Counted from the first letter of the stretch, positions 17,123 to 26,704 are shown. The stretch is 64,000 nt of DNA from Phaeospirillum sp. (GCA_030651575.1 JAUSFB010000044.1:273178-337177); one strand, 5' to 3'. Notes: generated from the letters alone by a model not told the origin. Translations and numbers: made by a program.

Positions 17123-18355
17123 ATGACCTCCACCGTGTCGCCCCTCGCCCCCGCTCGGTTTCCCGACATGCCTGTCGTCGACGGCGTCACCCTGGCCAGT
17201 CACGCCTGTGGCGTCCGCTATGCCGGACGCACCGACCTGCTGCTGGTGGAAATGGCCGAAGGCACCGCCGCCGCCGGGGTGTTCACCCGCTCGTTGACCG
17301 CCTCGGCTCCGGTGGAGTGGTGCAGGACCGCGGTCGCCAAGGGTCGTGCCCGCGTTCTGGTGGTCAATTCCGGCAATGCCAACGCCTTCACCGGTTCGGT
17401 GGGCGTCGCCTCGGTCAGCCGCACGGTGGACAAGGCCTCGGCCCTGGTCGGTTGCAAGGCTTCCGAGGTCTATATCGCCTCCACCGGCACCATCGGGGTC
17501 CGGCTGCCCGACGAAAAAATCACAGATGCCCTGGCCGACGCCCGCGCCAAGCTGAAGCCCGACGCCTGGTTCGAGGCTGCCCAGGCGATCATGACCACCG
17601 ACACCTATCCCAAGGGCGCCAGCCGCACCGCCGTGATCGATGGAACCAAGGTGGTCATCAACGGCATCGCCAAGGGCGCCGGCATGATCGCGCCCGACAT
17701 GGCGACCATGCTGTCCTATGTCTTCACCGACGCCGCCTTGCCGGCCGGAGTGTTGCAGGATCTGCTGTCCAAGGGCGTCGACGGCTCGTTCAATTGCATC
17801 ACGGTGGATAGCGACACCTCCACCAGCGACACCTTGATGCTGTTCGCCACCGGCAAGGCCGGCAATAAGGCGATCAAGGACGCCAAGGACAAGCGGCTGT
17901 CCGATTTCAAGGCCAAGCTGTTCGAGCTGCTGACCGATCTGGCCCATCAGGTGGTCCGCGACGGCGAGGGCGCCACCAAATTCGTCGCCATCACCGTCAC
18001 CGGCGCCGCCGGACGCAAGGCAGCCCGCAAGATCGGCATGTCCATCGCCAATTCGCCCCTGGTCAAGACCGCCATCGCCGGCGAGGACGCCAATTGGGGC
18101 CGCGTCGTGATGGCGGTGGGCAAGTCCGGCGAGAAGGCCAACCGCGACAAGCTTTCCATCCGCATGGGCGGCGTCACGGTCGCCGACAAGGGCGAGGTGG
18201 CCCCCGGCTATGACGAGACTCCCGTCACCCACCACATGAAGGGCAAGGAGATCGTCATCGAGGTCGATGTGGGCGTGGGCAAGGGCAAGGCCACGGTGTG
18301 GACCTGCGATCTGACGCACGCCTATATCGACATCAACGGCTCGTATCGGAGTTAG
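17123..18355 (+). CDS. argJ: Bifunctional ornithine acetyltransferase / N-acetylglutamate synthase ArgJ
   Basis: ArgJ recycles the acetyl group from N-acetylornithine to glutamate in arginine synthesis, and some members also use acetyl-CoA. The 410-residue precursor cuts itself at an Ala-Thr bond. The site is visible in GAGMIAPDMATML, with nucleophile Thr195. NSGNANAFTG, TIGVRLP and the C-terminal HAYIDINGSYRS are conserved. ATG 17123 is chosen over the longer frame, which runs back into the parvulin gene. argG, a later arginine gene, is also in this window at 55.2 kb but is not linked. Confidence 0.95.
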   Translation: MTSTVSPLAPARFPDMPVVDGVTLASHACGVRYAGRTDLLLVEMAEGTAAAGVFTRSLTASAPVEWCRTAVAKGRARVLVVNSGNANAFTGSVGVASVSRTVDKASALVGCKASEVYIASTGTIGVRLPDEKITDALADARAKLKPDAWFEAAQAIMTTDTYPKGASRTAVIDGTKVVINGIAKGAGMIAPDMATMLSYVFTDAALPAGVLQDLLSKGVDGSFNCITVDSDTSTSDTLMLFATGKAGNKAIKDAKDKRLSDFKAKLFELLTDLAHQVVRDGEGATKFVAITVTGAAGRKAARKIGMSIANSPLVKTAIAGEDANWGRVVMAVGKSGEKANRDKLSIRMGGVTVADKGEVAPGYDETPVTHHMKGKEIVIEVDVGVGKGKATVWTCDLTHAYIDINGSYRS

Positions 18356-18365
18356 TTTTTGGCCC

Positions 18366-18680
18366 TCAATCGCCGGGCGGGGCCTCTGTTTTCCACACCG
18401 CATCTTCCATGGCGCGGGCCAGGGCGATGTCTTTCCCGGTGACGCCGCCGGCGTCGTGGGTGGACAAGGTGACTTCGACCCGGTTCCAGACGTTGAACCA
18501 TTCGGGGTGGTGGTTCATCCGCTCGGCCGCCAGCGCCACGGCGGTCATGAAGGCGAACGCCCCTGCGAAATCCTTGAACATATAGGTCTTGGCGATGGCA
18601 TCGCGGTCGTCGCGCCCGGTCCAGCCCGGCAGCGTGGCGAGGGCGGCGGCGCGGTCGGCGGCGGTAAGCTTGTGGGTCAT
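18366..18680 (-). CDS. phhB: Pterin-4a-carbinolamine dehydratase
   Basis: A 104-residue dehydratase that regenerates quinonoid dihydropterin from 4a-hydroxytetrahydropterin, usually serving phenylalanine hydroxylase. The active-site histidine cluster is present as [23 protein letters not shown] 18680 has GGAG about 6 nt upstream; the open frame extends 14 codons further without support. No phhA is nearby. The gene is convergent with argJ (10-bp gap). Confidence 0.92.
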   Translation of the reverse strand: MTHKLTAADRAAALATLPGWTGRDDRDAIAKTYMFKDFAGAFAFMTAVALAAERMNHHPEWFNVWNRVEVTLSTHDAGGVTGKDIALARAMEDAVWKTEAPPGD

Positions 18681-18771
18681 GGGGGCTCCTGAGACCATCA
18701 TGGCGCGACCGGTACACTTCAAACAGTGGGTGCCCCTGGCGCCCTCAACAAGGACAGGCTAAAATCTTTTC

Positions 18772-19179
18772 ATGAGCAGAGTGATCCCCCACCACAGCAC
18801 CCCGCCGTCCTCCGCCGATCTGGAGACCATCGCCGCCGCCGCTTTTGCGGATATTCCCCAGGAACTGCGCCGCTATGCCGCCGATGTTCTCATTCGGGTC
18901 GAGGATTTCCCCGATGAGGAGGTCGAGCGCGAGATGGATCTGGAGAGTCCCTTCGACCTGTTGGGGCTGTATTGCGGTTCGGCCCAGGACATCCAGGCCT
19001 TTGGGGGCGCGCCGTCGTCGGTCGATATGATCTTCCTCTATCGCCGGCCAATCCTGGACTACTGGTGTGAGACAGGGGAAGATCTGTCATCGGTGGTTCG
19101 GCACGTGCTGATCCACGAGATCGGGCATCATTTCGGCTTGTCCGACGACGATATGGAGCGAATCGAGGACGAAGAGTGA
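18772..19179 (+). CDS. Metallopeptidase family protein (zincin-like, HExxH)
   Basis: A 135-residue minimal zincin. HEIGHHFGLSDDDME holds the HExxH motif (His115, Glu116, His119) with a downstream acidic residue as a likely third ligand. DLLGLY and SVDMIFLYRRPILDYW are conserved blocks of the family. It has no signal peptide, so it is cytoplasmic. Its TGA overlaps the GTG of the Lon-like protease gene by 4 bp, indicating coupled expression of two proteolytic proteins. The substrate is unknown. Confidence 0.85.
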   Translation: MSRVIPHHSTPPSSADLETIAAAAFADIPQELRRYAADVLIRVEDFPDEEVEREMDLESPFDLLGLYCGSAQDIQAFGGAPSSVDMIFLYRRPILDYWCETGEDLSSVVRHVLIHEIGHHFGLSDDDMERIEDEE

Positions 19180-21644
19180 CCAGAAAGAAGGCGACGCTCC
19201 CCATCGGTCTTGCTCCAGCGGCTTTGTACCGCCGCTGTGATCCGGCTTTGTTGCCGTTCTCCACCACTTGCGATCTCGACGATCATGACGACGCCAACGG
19301 ACAGGGCGGAGCCATCGGCCAGGAACGGGCCGTCGAGGCGATCCGCTTCGCCATCGGCATGCGCCATCGCGGCTTCAATCTGTTCGCCCTGGGGGCCGAG
19401 GGCACCGGCCGGCGCAATCTGATCCTGCACTATCTGCATCAGGCGGCGGCGGATTGCCCGGTCCCCGACGACTGGGCCTATGTGGATAATTTCGCCGAGA
19501 ATACCAAGCCCCGCGCCCTGCGCCTGCCCGCCGGCCGGGGCAAGCTGCTGGAAAAGGACATGGAGCGCCTGATCGACGAGTTGGGTCAGGCCCTGCCGGC
19601 GGCGTTCGAGTCCGAGGAGCATCGCGCCAAGAAGCGGCTGATCGAGGAGGAGCAGAAGGAGCGCCAGGAATCCGCCTTCGGTGAGATTCAAGAGCAGGCC
19701 AGCACGCACAACGTCTCGCTGATCCGCACCCCGGTCGGTCTGGCCCTGGCTCCGATCAAGGATGGCGAGGTGGTGAGCCCCGACGACTTCAAGCACCTGC
19801 CGGAGGACGAACAGGACCGCCTGCGCGGCGACATGGTGGCGTTGCAGGAGCGGCTGGAGGAGGTGATCAAGCAGATCCCCCGCTGGGAGCGCGACTCCCG
19901 CGCCCGCATCCGCGATCTGGATCAGGAGACGGCGACCCACGCCATTTCCCATCTGATGGACGATATGAAGGAACGCTGGGCCGATCAGGCGATCGTGCTG
20001 TCCTACCTGGACGAGGTCGCCCGCGACATCGCCGAGAATGTGGCCGAGTTCGTGCGCGGCGGCGACGATGGCGAGGACAAGCCCATGCTGCGGCCGCGTC
20101 ACGGCAGCCGCGAGGGCCGCTTCCGCCGCTATCGGGTCAATGTCCTGGTCAACAACGCCGCCGCCACCGGAGCGCCGGTGGTGCTGGAATCCCACCCGAT
20201 TCAGCCCAACATCATCGGGCGGGTCGAGTATATCGCCCAGTTCGGCGCCCTGATCACCGATTTCAACCTGATCAAGGCCGGTGCGTTGCATCGCGCCAAT
20301 GGCGGCTATCTGGTGATGGACGCCCGCAAGCTGCTGATGAATCCCTTCGCCTGGGAGGATTTGAAACGGGCCTTGCGCGGTCGCGAGATCAAGGTGGAGT
20401 CGCCCGGTCAGTCGCTGGGGCTGCTCAGTACCCTCAGCCTGGAGCCCGAGCCGATTCCACTGGACCTCAAGGTGGTGCTGATCGGCGATCCCATGCTCTA
20501 CTACCTGCTCAGTCACCACGACCCTGAATTCAGCGACCTGTTCAAGGTCTCGGCCGACTTCGACTGGAAGATGGAGCGCAACGCGGCCAACGCCATGCTG
20601 CTGGCCCGCTCGGTGGCCAGCCTGACGCGCAAGGAAGAATTGCGGCCGCTGGACCGCGCCGCCGTCGCCCGCGTCATCGAACAGGCGTCGCGCGATGTGG
20701 GCGATTCGCGCAAGCTGTCCACCCATATGGCCAGTCTGGCCGATCTGGTGCGGGAAGCCGATTACTGGGCCGGATGCGCCGCCGCCGAGGTGGTGGGGGC
20801 CGAGCATGTGGAGCGCGCGGTGGAGGCCTCCATCTACCGGCTCGACCGGGTGCGCGACAGCGTTCAGGGCGAGATCGTCAACGGTACCGTCCATGTGGAG
20901 ACCGCCGGCGCGGTGGTCGGCCAGATCAACGGTCTGGCGGTTCTGGAGCTGGGGCGCTTCGCCTTTGGCCGTCCCAGCCGCATTACCGCCCGCATCCGCC
21001 TGGGCAAGGGCGAGGTGATCGATATCGAACGCGAGGTTCAACTGGGTGGACCGCTCCACGGCAAGGGCGTGATGATCCTGTCGTCGTTCCTGGCGTCGCG
21101 CTTTGGAATCGACAAGCCGCTGTCGCTGACCGCCAGTCTGGTGTTCGAGCAATCCTATGGCGAGATCGAGGGCGATTCCGCCTCGTCGGCCGAGCTTTAC
21201 GCCCTGCTGTCGGCGCTGGCCGACCTGCCGATCCGCCAGAACCTTGCCGTTACCGGCTCGGTCGATCAGTTCGGCCGGGTCCAGGCCATCGGCGGTGTCA
21301 ACGAGAAGGTCGAGGGCTTTTTCGACCTGTGTCGGATGCGCGGACTGGATGGCAGCCATGGCGTGCTGATCCCCGCCACCAATGTGGAGCATCTGATGCT
21401 GCGCAAGGATGTGGTCGAGGCCTGCGCCCAGGGCCTGTTCACCGTCTATCCCATCGCCACCGTCGATCAGGGCATCGAGCTGCTGACCGGCAAGCCGGCG
21501 GGCGAGATGGATGCGCGGGGGTTCTATCCCTCGGGGACGGTCAACCGCAAGGTCGCGGCGCGTCTGGCGAATTTTACCCGCAGGGCCGAGGAGACGGGCG
21601 GACAGCAACGTCAGGTCACGGTGGTCAACCGGACCGGAGGGTGA
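19176..21644 (+). CDS. Lon-like ATP-dependent protease (AAA_32 plus Lon proteolytic domain)
   Basis: An 822-residue protein with a degenerate AAA N-terminal region, a long coiled insert (about residues 130-260) and a Lon-type peptidase domain at about 560-790. The nucleotide site is GAEGTGRRN, with Arg in place of the usual P-loop Lys. The catalytic pair is visible as GDSASS (Ser668) and NEKVEG (Lys711). The 43-residue spacing equals that of E. coli Lon (Ser679/Lys722). The family is related to YcbZ/LonH and archaeal LonB rather than classical LonA. The GTG at 19176 overlaps the upstream metallopeptidase stop. Being cytoplasmic, it may act on unfolded or regulatory proteins. Confidence 0.88.
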   Translation: MTRKKATLPIGLAPAALYRRCDPALLPFSTTCDLDDHDDANGQGGAIGQERAVEAIRFAIGMRHRGFNLFALGAEGTGRRNLILHYLHQAAADCPVPDDWAYVDNFAENTKPRALRLPAGRGKLLEKDMERLIDELGQALPAAFESEEHRAKKRLIEEEQKERQESAFGEIQEQASTHNVSLIRTPVGLALAPIKDGEVVSPDDFKHLPEDEQDRLRGDMVALQERLEEVIKQIPRWERDSRARIRDLDQETATHAISHLMDDMKERWADQAIVLSYLDEVARDIAENVAEFVRGGDDGEDKPMLRPRHGSREGRFRRYRVNVLVNNAAATGAPVVLESHPIQPNIIGRVEYIAQFGALITDFNLIKAGALHRANGGYLVMDARKLLMNPFAWEDLKRALRGREIKVESPGQSLGLLSTLSLEPEPIPLDLKVVLIGDPMLYYLLSHHDPEFSDLFKVSADFDWKMERNAANAMLLARSVASLTRKEELRPLDRAAVARVIEQASRDVGDSRKLSTHMASLADLVREADYWAGCAAAEVVGAEHVERAVEASIYRLDRVRDSVQGEIVNGTVHVETAGAVVGQINGLAVLELGRFAFGRPSRITARIRLGKGEVIDIEREVQLGGPLHGKGVMILSSFLASRFGIDKPLSLTASLVFEQSYGEIEGDSASSAELYALLSALADLPIRQNLAVTGSVDQFGRVQAIGGVNEKVEGFFDLCRMRGLDGSHGVLIPATNVEHLMLRKDVVEACAQGLFTVYPIATVDQGIELLTGKPAGEMDARGFYPSGTVNRKVAARLANFTRRAEETGGQQRQVTVVNRTGG

Positions 21645-21685
21645 GGGCGGAGCATGCGCGACATCCTTGTAGAAATGGCGGCCCC

Positions 21686-22777
21686 GTGAGCCCCAGTCCG
21701 GAGAAATCACGTCCTCCCGGAGCGAGGCTTGTCGTTCTGCTGGTCCTGGCCTTCCTTCTTATCGGTCTGGAGGCGGGGGCGAGCGAGTTGCGGCTGCTGG
21801 CCCGGACGTCCTATCTGTCGCCCGAGCTGCTGCATAAATTTCACCGCGAGACCGGCATCACCGTCCTGACCGACGAGGCGCCCGATCACGCCGCCTTGCT
21901 CGGGCGGCTGACCGGCTTTCATTCGGGCATCGATATCGCCTTTCCCCCCGACCACCATGTGGCGGCGATGATCGAGCGCGGACAGTTGGAGCGGATCTGG
22001 GCCGATCGCCTGCCGGGGTTTTGGAATATCGAGGACCCGTGGCGGTCCCGCTCGTTCGACCCCCGCAACGAGTACACCATCCCTCACCAGTGGGGCACCA
22101 CCGCCTTCGCGGTCGACACCTCGATTCATAAGGGCGATATCGACAGCCTGAAGCTGTTGTTCGAGCCGCCGGCGGAGGTGATGGGGCGCATCGCCCTGCT
22201 TGACGATTCCGATATGGTGGATCTGGCGCTGTTATACCTGGGCGAGCCGCGCTGCACCTTGGACAGGTCCAAGCTGGACAAGGCGGCGCGGCTGTTGTCG
22301 CCCGTGGTGGCGCGGTCCCGGATGGTGTCGCCGGGGCTGGCGGTCAAGGCCCTGGCCTCGGCGGACGTGGCCCTGGCGGTGGTGTGGAACGGCGACGCCA
22401 TGCGGGCGCGTGAGGTTCGGCCGTCGCTGGCCTATGCCTATCCGCGGGAGGGCAATCTGGTGTGGACCGACGTGATCGCCCTGCCGCGCAATCCACCCAA
22501 TCGCGCCAATGCCCTGAAGTTCCTGACGTTCATGCTGAAGCCGGAGAACGCGGCGCTGCAATCGAACTTCAACGGCTACGCCAACATGATCCGCGGCAGC
22601 GAGGCCCATATGCGCCCGCAGGTGCTGTCGGCGCCGGAACTGGTGGCGCCGTGGCCGGCCAAGGTGGGGTTCTTCGTATCGTGCGGCGGCGAGACGCAAC
22701 GGGTCCACGAGGAGCTGTGGTTCCAGATCAAGGCGCGCTCGGCCGATATCCCGGAACACTGGAAAGATATCAAGTAA
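21686..22777 (+). CDS. Orphan extracellular solute-binding protein (PotD/spermidine-like)
   Basis: A 363-residue periplasmic binding protein with a signal peptide or N-terminal anchor at about residues 14-37 (LVVLLVLAFLLIGLEAG). The mature part shows the type-2 binding-protein pattern: LRLLARTSYLSPELLHKFH, IDIAFPPDHHV, PHQWGTTAFAVDT, NLVWTDVIALPRNPPN and ALKFLTFMLKPENA, all typical of polyamine-type binding proteins. The GTG at 21686 is the best in-frame start but has no clear ribosome binding site. No permease or ATPase gene is adjacent, so it may feed a sensor or a distant transporter. Confidence 0.75.
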   Translation: MSPSPEKSRPPGARLVVLLVLAFLLIGLEAGASELRLLARTSYLSPELLHKFHRETGITVLTDEAPDHAALLGRLTGFHSGIDIAFPPDHHVAAMIERGQLERIWADRLPGFWNIEDPWRSRSFDPRNEYTIPHQWGTTAFAVDTSIHKGDIDSLKLLFEPPAEVMGRIALLDDSDMVDLALLYLGEPRCTLDRSKLDKAARLLSPVVARSRMVSPGLAVKALASADVALAVVWNGDAMRAREVRPSLAYAYPREGNLVWTDVIALPRNPPNRANALKFLTFMLKPENAALQSNFNGYANMIRGSEAHMRPQVLSAPELVAPWPAKVGFFVSCGGETQRVHEELWFQIKARSADIPEHWKDIK

Positions 22778-22790
22778 CCACGGCCCGGCG

Positions 22791-23315
22791 TCAGGTGTGC
22801 GGATGCAATGGCGTGCCGGTCGGTACCTTGATCCGGAGCCCCGGAGTGGGGATCTTGGCGGCGAAGCGGTTCTGCGCCATGATCGCGCGGCTTTGCAGCA
22901 GTTTGATATGCGTGACGATCAGCGCCAGGGTGTTCAGCCCGAACAGCGCGATGCTGATCCGCATGGCGCCGTTGCCCAAGGCTGCCATCAGGGGGATTGC
23001 GAACAGGAAGGGCAGCAGGGCGTAAAGGAAGGTGTCGCGCCAGCGGCGGGCGCGGACCACGGCCGAGGCCAGATAGGCCACCGGCGACGCCAGCACCATG
23101 GAGACCCCGGCCCGGCTGACCATCTGGCTGGCCATGGCGGCATAGGCGGGGGGGAGGCCTTCAAAGACGCTTTCCAGCGACAGGCCGTCGGAAGACGGCG
23201 CGAAGGTCGCGCGCAAGGCCTCGGCCGGCCAATGCGCCCGGGGAATCGCCGGACGGATTTCCGTATAGACAGCGCGCGAGAAGGCCGATTCGGGCGGGAG
23301 TGTCTCGTTGATCAT
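22791..23315 (-). CDS. Predicted inner-membrane protein, unknown function
   Basis: A 174-residue protein I do not recognise. A soluble N-terminal part (about 1-60) is followed by two or three hydrophobic segments (about 72-88, 97-113 and 118-138) and a basic, proline-rich C-terminal tail ending in HPHT. The ATG at 23315 has no strong ribosome binding site. It lies 19 bp downstream of the sensor kinase gene on the same strand, so it may be its co-transcribed partner. It is convergent with the binding-protein gene. Confidence 0.65.
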   Translation of the reverse strand: MINETLPPESAFSRAVYTEIRPAIPRAHWPAEALRATFAPSSDGLSLESVFEGLPPAYAAMASQMVSRAGVSMVLASPVAYLASAVVRARRWRDTFLYALLPFLFAIPLMAALGNGAMRISIALFGLNTLALIVTHIKLLQSRAIMAQNRFAAKIPTPGLRIKVPTGTPLHPHT

Positions 23316-23334
23316 TCGGTCGCCATGAGGTCAG

Positions 23335-25170
23335 CTAGCGACTGACTGTGCCACGTTGTCCGGCGGTAACCAAGGAGATTGGCGGATACCCCGCCATAGT
23401 GATGACCATGTCATGGGCAGGCGGTTCGATGTGTCGGACCCTGGCCGCCGGCAGCGTGATGGTGGCGGTGGTCCCTTCGCCGGGTTCGCTGTCCAGCGTC
23501 AGGGCGCCGCCATGGAGCTCGACCAGACGGTGGGTCAGCGGCAGGCCCAGGCCGGTTCCCTCGACAGGGTGGGCGGCGGGCGCGCCGATTCGTCCGAATG
23601 GGGTCAGCGCCAGTTTCAGGCCGTCGGCGCTCATGCCGATGCCGGTGTCGGCGATGACGATGGCGCAATCGCCATCGGCGACAATGCGCGCCGTGAGCGA
23701 AACCCGGCCGCCGGGGTGATTGTATTTGATGGCGTTGGTGCTCAGATTGATGATCGCCTGCATCAGGCGGCGGCGATCCGCCCGCAGCATCAGGCTTTCG
23801 GGCTGGATGGCGATGTGGAGGGTGACCCTGGCGGTCTCGGCGCGGGGGCGGACCATGACCATGGCCTCGTTCATCATCCCGGCCAGGAGGAAATCGCCTT
23901 CATCGAGGCCAAACTGGCCGGCATCGATGGCGGCGCTGTCCAGCAGATCGTTGACCAGCGTCAGCAGGTGGCGTCCAGACAGGTGGATGTCTTCGATATA
24001 CTCGCTTTGGCGGATGGGTATGGGGCCGTGCAGCCGCGCCAGCAGGGCGTCCGAGAATCCGATGATGGCGTTCAGCGGTGTCCGCAATTCGTGGGAGATG
24101 GAGGTCAGGAAGCTGGAGCGGGCCTCCATCAACCGGTGTAATTCGGCGGTGCGTTCGGTGACCCGGAGGTCAAGATCCCGTGCCCCATTCTCCAAGGTGG
24201 CGAGCAGACGCAGCAGCAAGGCGGCGGCGATCGCGACCCCCAGGGTGAAGGCAATCATCGCCGCCGCCGACAGCCAGACCTGACGCCGCCAGGGGGCCAG
24301 GACCTCGGACAGGGTCCGCGAGACGATCACCACCATGCCCTGGGGCGGGATGCTGCGGTAAAATCCCAGGCGCTCCTGGCCGTCGATCCTGGACGTCGCG
24401 GTATAGGGGCCGTCCGCCGCCAGCGGCAGCATTTCCCGAAACACGGGGCCATCGATGATCGACCGGCCGATAGCCCCGTCGAGGGGCGGAGAGCGCGCCA
24501 GCATGACGCCGTCGGAACGGACCAGCCCGATGGCGCCGCCTTTGGTGTGGCGGATGCCGTCGAACACCCGTTCCAACGCATGGATATGGATGGCGGCCAA
24601 CAGCACGGCGACGCGGCTGTTCGGGTCGGCCACGCGGCGCGACACCGGGATGATCCACTCTCCCGAGGTGCGGCCTTGCAGCGGCGCGGCGATGGTGATT
24701 CGGCCCACCTTGGCGTCGCGGACATAGTCCCGATCATTGACCGTAACCTGACGCCTTGCGGCGGAGTAGGGCAAAAGGGTAAGGGCGCCGGCATGGTCGA
24801 TCACGGCGATGTCGAGGGTGTCGTCCACATGGTCGAGCAGGCGGGTCACCCGCTCCGTCATCGCCGGGCCGGTAAGGGTCTCCATTTTCCCGTCACTGAG
24901 CGTGATGACCTGTTCCAGCGAGTCCAGGAAGACGTCGGTCAACGAAATCAGGCGGTGAGTCTGTTCCGCCGCGGCTAGGCTGAGGCGGCTCAGTTCGCTT
25001 TCCGCCGTGGTGATGGTGTGGCGGTAGTCTCCCCACAGCCAAGCGGTGGCAAGCCCCCAGGCGGCCACCGTTATGGCAACCACCGAGACGATCACGGCGC
25101 GCCGTGTCCGGTCGTATCCCTTTAGTATGGCCATGGTGATGCCGATCATTGCCCAAGCCATTATATTCAC
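23335..25170 (-). CDS. Membrane sensor histidine kinase with Cache-like extracellular domain
   Basis: A 611-residue kinase. TM1 about 26-46, a periplasmic dCache-like sensor about 47-290, TM2 about 298-322, a coiled linker, then HisKA with SISHELRTPLN (His360) and an HATPase domain with NAIKYNHPGG, DTGIGM and GTGLGLPL. There is no receiver domain and no response regulator gene adjacent, so the partner is unknown. The frame opens at a GTG (25170); ATGs at 25161 and 25131 are alternatives, and none has a clear ribosome binding site. The binding-protein gene at 21686 could be functionally linked, but this is only proximity. Confidence 0.88.
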   Translation of the reverse strand: MNIMAWAMIGITMAILKGYDRTRRAVIVSVVAITVAAWGLATAWLWGDYRHTITTAESELSRLSLAAAEQTHRLISLTDVFLDSLEQVITLSDGKMETLTGPAMTERVTRLLDHVDDTLDIAVIDHAGALTLLPYSAARRQVTVNDRDYVRDAKVGRITIAAPLQGRTSGEWIIPVSRRVADPNSRVAVLLAAIHIHALERVFDGIRHTKGGAIGLVRSDGVMLARSPPLDGAIGRSIIDGPVFREMLPLAADGPYTATSRIDGQERLGFYRSIPPQGMVVIVSRTLSEVLAPWRRQVWLSAAAMIAFTLGVAIAAALLLRLLATLENGARDLDLRVTERTAELHRLMEARSSFLTSISHELRTPLNAIIGFSDALLARLHGPIPIRQSEYIEDIHLSGRHLLTLVNDLLDSAAIDAGQFGLDEGDFLLAGMMNEAMVMVRPRAETARVTLHIAIQPESLMLRADRRRLMQAIINLSTNAIKYNHPGGRVSLTARIVADGDCAIVIADTGIGMSADGLKLALTPFGRIGAPAAHPVEGTGLGLPLTHRLVELHGGALTLDSEPGEGTTATITLPAARVRHIEPPAHDMVITMAGYPPISLVTAGQRGTVSR

Positions 25171-25261
25171 GACTCGTAATTAAAATGGCAACTGGGCGTT
25201 AGGAGTAGTGATTCGCTATATTTGACCTCGTCTTTGGTGGGGTGCTGGCATCGGAAAGACG

Positions 25262-25290
25262 AAAAAAGGGCGCTCCGAAGAGCGCCCTTT
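25262..25290 (-). terminator. Intrinsic terminator after rpmG, UUCG tetraloop
   Basis: Read on the minus strand, GGGCGCTC and GAGCGCCC (extended by AAA/TTT) enclose TTCG and are followed by six T residues. It lies 48 bp past the rpmG stop. The same loop is used by the rpmA terminator. Confidence 0.9.
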
Positions 25291-25337
25291 CATCTCGATG
25301 ATCCGTATGATCCCGCGCGGCATCTGCCGCGCGCGGC

Positions 25338-25505
25338 TTACTTGATCTTGGCTTCCTTGAACTGAACGTGCTTGCGCACGACCGGATCGTACTTGCGGAA
25401 CTCCAGCTTTTCGGTCGTCTTGCGTGGGTTCTTTTTCGCCACGTAGAAGAAGCCCGTCCCGGCGGAGCTCAGGAGCTTGATAAGAATAGTGGCTGGCTTG
25501 GCCAT
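25338..25505 (-). CDS. rpmG: 50S ribosomal protein bL33
   Basis: A 55-residue protein, [18 protein letters not shown] through [20 protein letters not shown] to a lysine-rich end. It is the zinc-free form: there are no cysteines, as usual in alphaproteobacteria. The stop is TAA at 25338-25340 and the start ATG is at 25505. It is a single-gene unit with its own consensus-like promoter (25551-25578) and terminator (25262-25290). Confidence 0.97.
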   Translation of the reverse strand: MAKPATILIKLLSSAGTGFFYVAKKNPRKTTEKLEFRKYDPVVRKHVQFKEAKIK

Positions 25506-25550
25506 GACGAAAATCCCGACAAACGTTGGTGATCGAAACTCAGGGGGCGC

Positions 25551-25578
25551 ACCATACTGATCCCTCAGACAGAGTCAA
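25551..25578 (-). promoter_or_regulatory. Sigma-70 type promoter of rpmG
   Basis: On the minus strand, TTGACT (25573-25578) and TATGGT (25551-25556) are spaced by 16 bp. The start point would be near 25544, about 40 nt before the ATG. It closely resembles the rplU promoter. Confidence 0.72.
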
Positions 25579-25620
25579 GGGCAAAGCGGGCCGCGCCGCC
25601 ACGGAGGACGACAACAAAAC

Positions 25621-26646
25621 TCAAAACAACTCCATGTCGCTGTCGGCGCGCTCTTCGTTGCTCAGCTGTCCCGATTCAAGCAACTGCTCGTAGGAGTAGA
25701 TCTGATCGCGGCCATGTTCCTTGGCGTAGTAGAGCGCCTTATCGGAATTTCCGATGACCACCGAGGGCAAATCCTCGGATAGGATGCGGACGAAGCCGAT
25801 GCTGACGGTGACCTTGCCCACCTGGGGAAAGTTGAAGGCGGCGACGGTCTCGCGGAAGCGTTCGAACACCGCGGACGCGTTTTCGAAGGTGGTGGGGGCC
25901 AGCATCACCACGAACTCCTCGCCGCCAAAGCGAAACACAAGGTCTTCGTTGCGAAAGGCCCTGCGCATCAAGGCGGCCAGCAGCAGCAGGACCTCGTCTC
26001 CAAAGACGTGGCCGAAGGTGTCGTTGACCCGCTTGAAGTGATCGATGTCGATGATGCCGAGCCAATGATGCTCGCCGGCCAGATGGCTGCTGCGGCGGTT
26101 GCCGTCGAACGGCACCTCCAGATGGCGTGAACTGGCGACGATGCGGCTGAAATTCTCGTCGAAGGTCTTGCGGTTCTTCAATCCGGTCAGGGTGTCGCGG
26201 GCGGCGTCGCGCAAAATGGCCAGATAGTTGCGGTAGATCGCGGCGAACCCGTCGATCAGGCTGATCTGCCCGGTCTGGTCGGCGACCGATTCGGTGATCA
26301 GAAAGGCGCAGGCCGCGCCGCGATCATCCAAGATCGTCTGGACCCGCCGTACGCCGCCATCGGGCAGAGTGGCGGTCTTGACGTCGCCGGTCTCCAGGCA
26401 TTCCCGCAACAGGGGGTCGTCATCCAGGGGGCCGGCCCGTCGGGCCTCGTCGGGGACGCTGGTGGCCATGTAGTCGATGAAGACGCCGCTGGTGGTATGG
26501 GTCAGGCGGCAGATGCCGCAAAAGCGCAGCCCGGCCAGATCGGCCAAGGTGGCGACCAGGCTGTCTTCCAGGTTCTGCTGGCTGCGTTGTTCGGTGATGC
26601 GGATCACCGATGACAATACGGTTTCCGGCGTGATCGACGGATCCAT
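25621..26646 (-). CDS. Diguanylate cyclase (GGDEF) with N-terminal sensor-like region
   Basis: A 341-residue protein. Residues about 1-150 form a soluble GAF-like region of uncertain type, and about 155-320 a GGDEF domain that makes cyclic di-GMP. The active site is GGEEF (241-245). An RxxD inhibitory site (RNED) lies five residues before it, so product inhibition is expected. DTLTGLKNRK and IDIDHFKRVNDTFGH are the other signatures. AGGGG about 8 nt before the ATG supports the start at 26646. The lack of membrane segments suggests a cytoplasmic signal. It is downstream of, and on the same strand as, the S41 protease gene. Confidence 0.93.
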   Translation of the reverse strand: MDPSITPETVLSSVIRITEQRSQQNLEDSLVATLADLAGLRFCGICRLTHTTSGVFIDYMATSVPDEARRAGPLDDDPLLRECLETGDVKTATLPDGGVRRVQTILDDRGAACAFLITESVADQTGQISLIDGFAAIYRNYLAILRDAARDTLTGLKNRKTFDENFSRIVASSRHLEVPFDGNRRSSHLAGEHHWLGIIDIDHFKRVNDTFGHVFGDEVLLLLAALMRRAFRNEDLVFRFGGEEFVVMLAPTTFENASAVFERFRETVAAFNFPQVGKVTVSIGFVRILSEDLPSVVIGNSDKALYYAKEHGRDQIYSYEQLLESGQLSNEERADSDMELF

Positions 26647-26704
26647 TTTCAGCCCCTGGTTATGCCGTATTCGATATGAGGGACAGGAAGGGGAGGCGAG
26701 TCAA

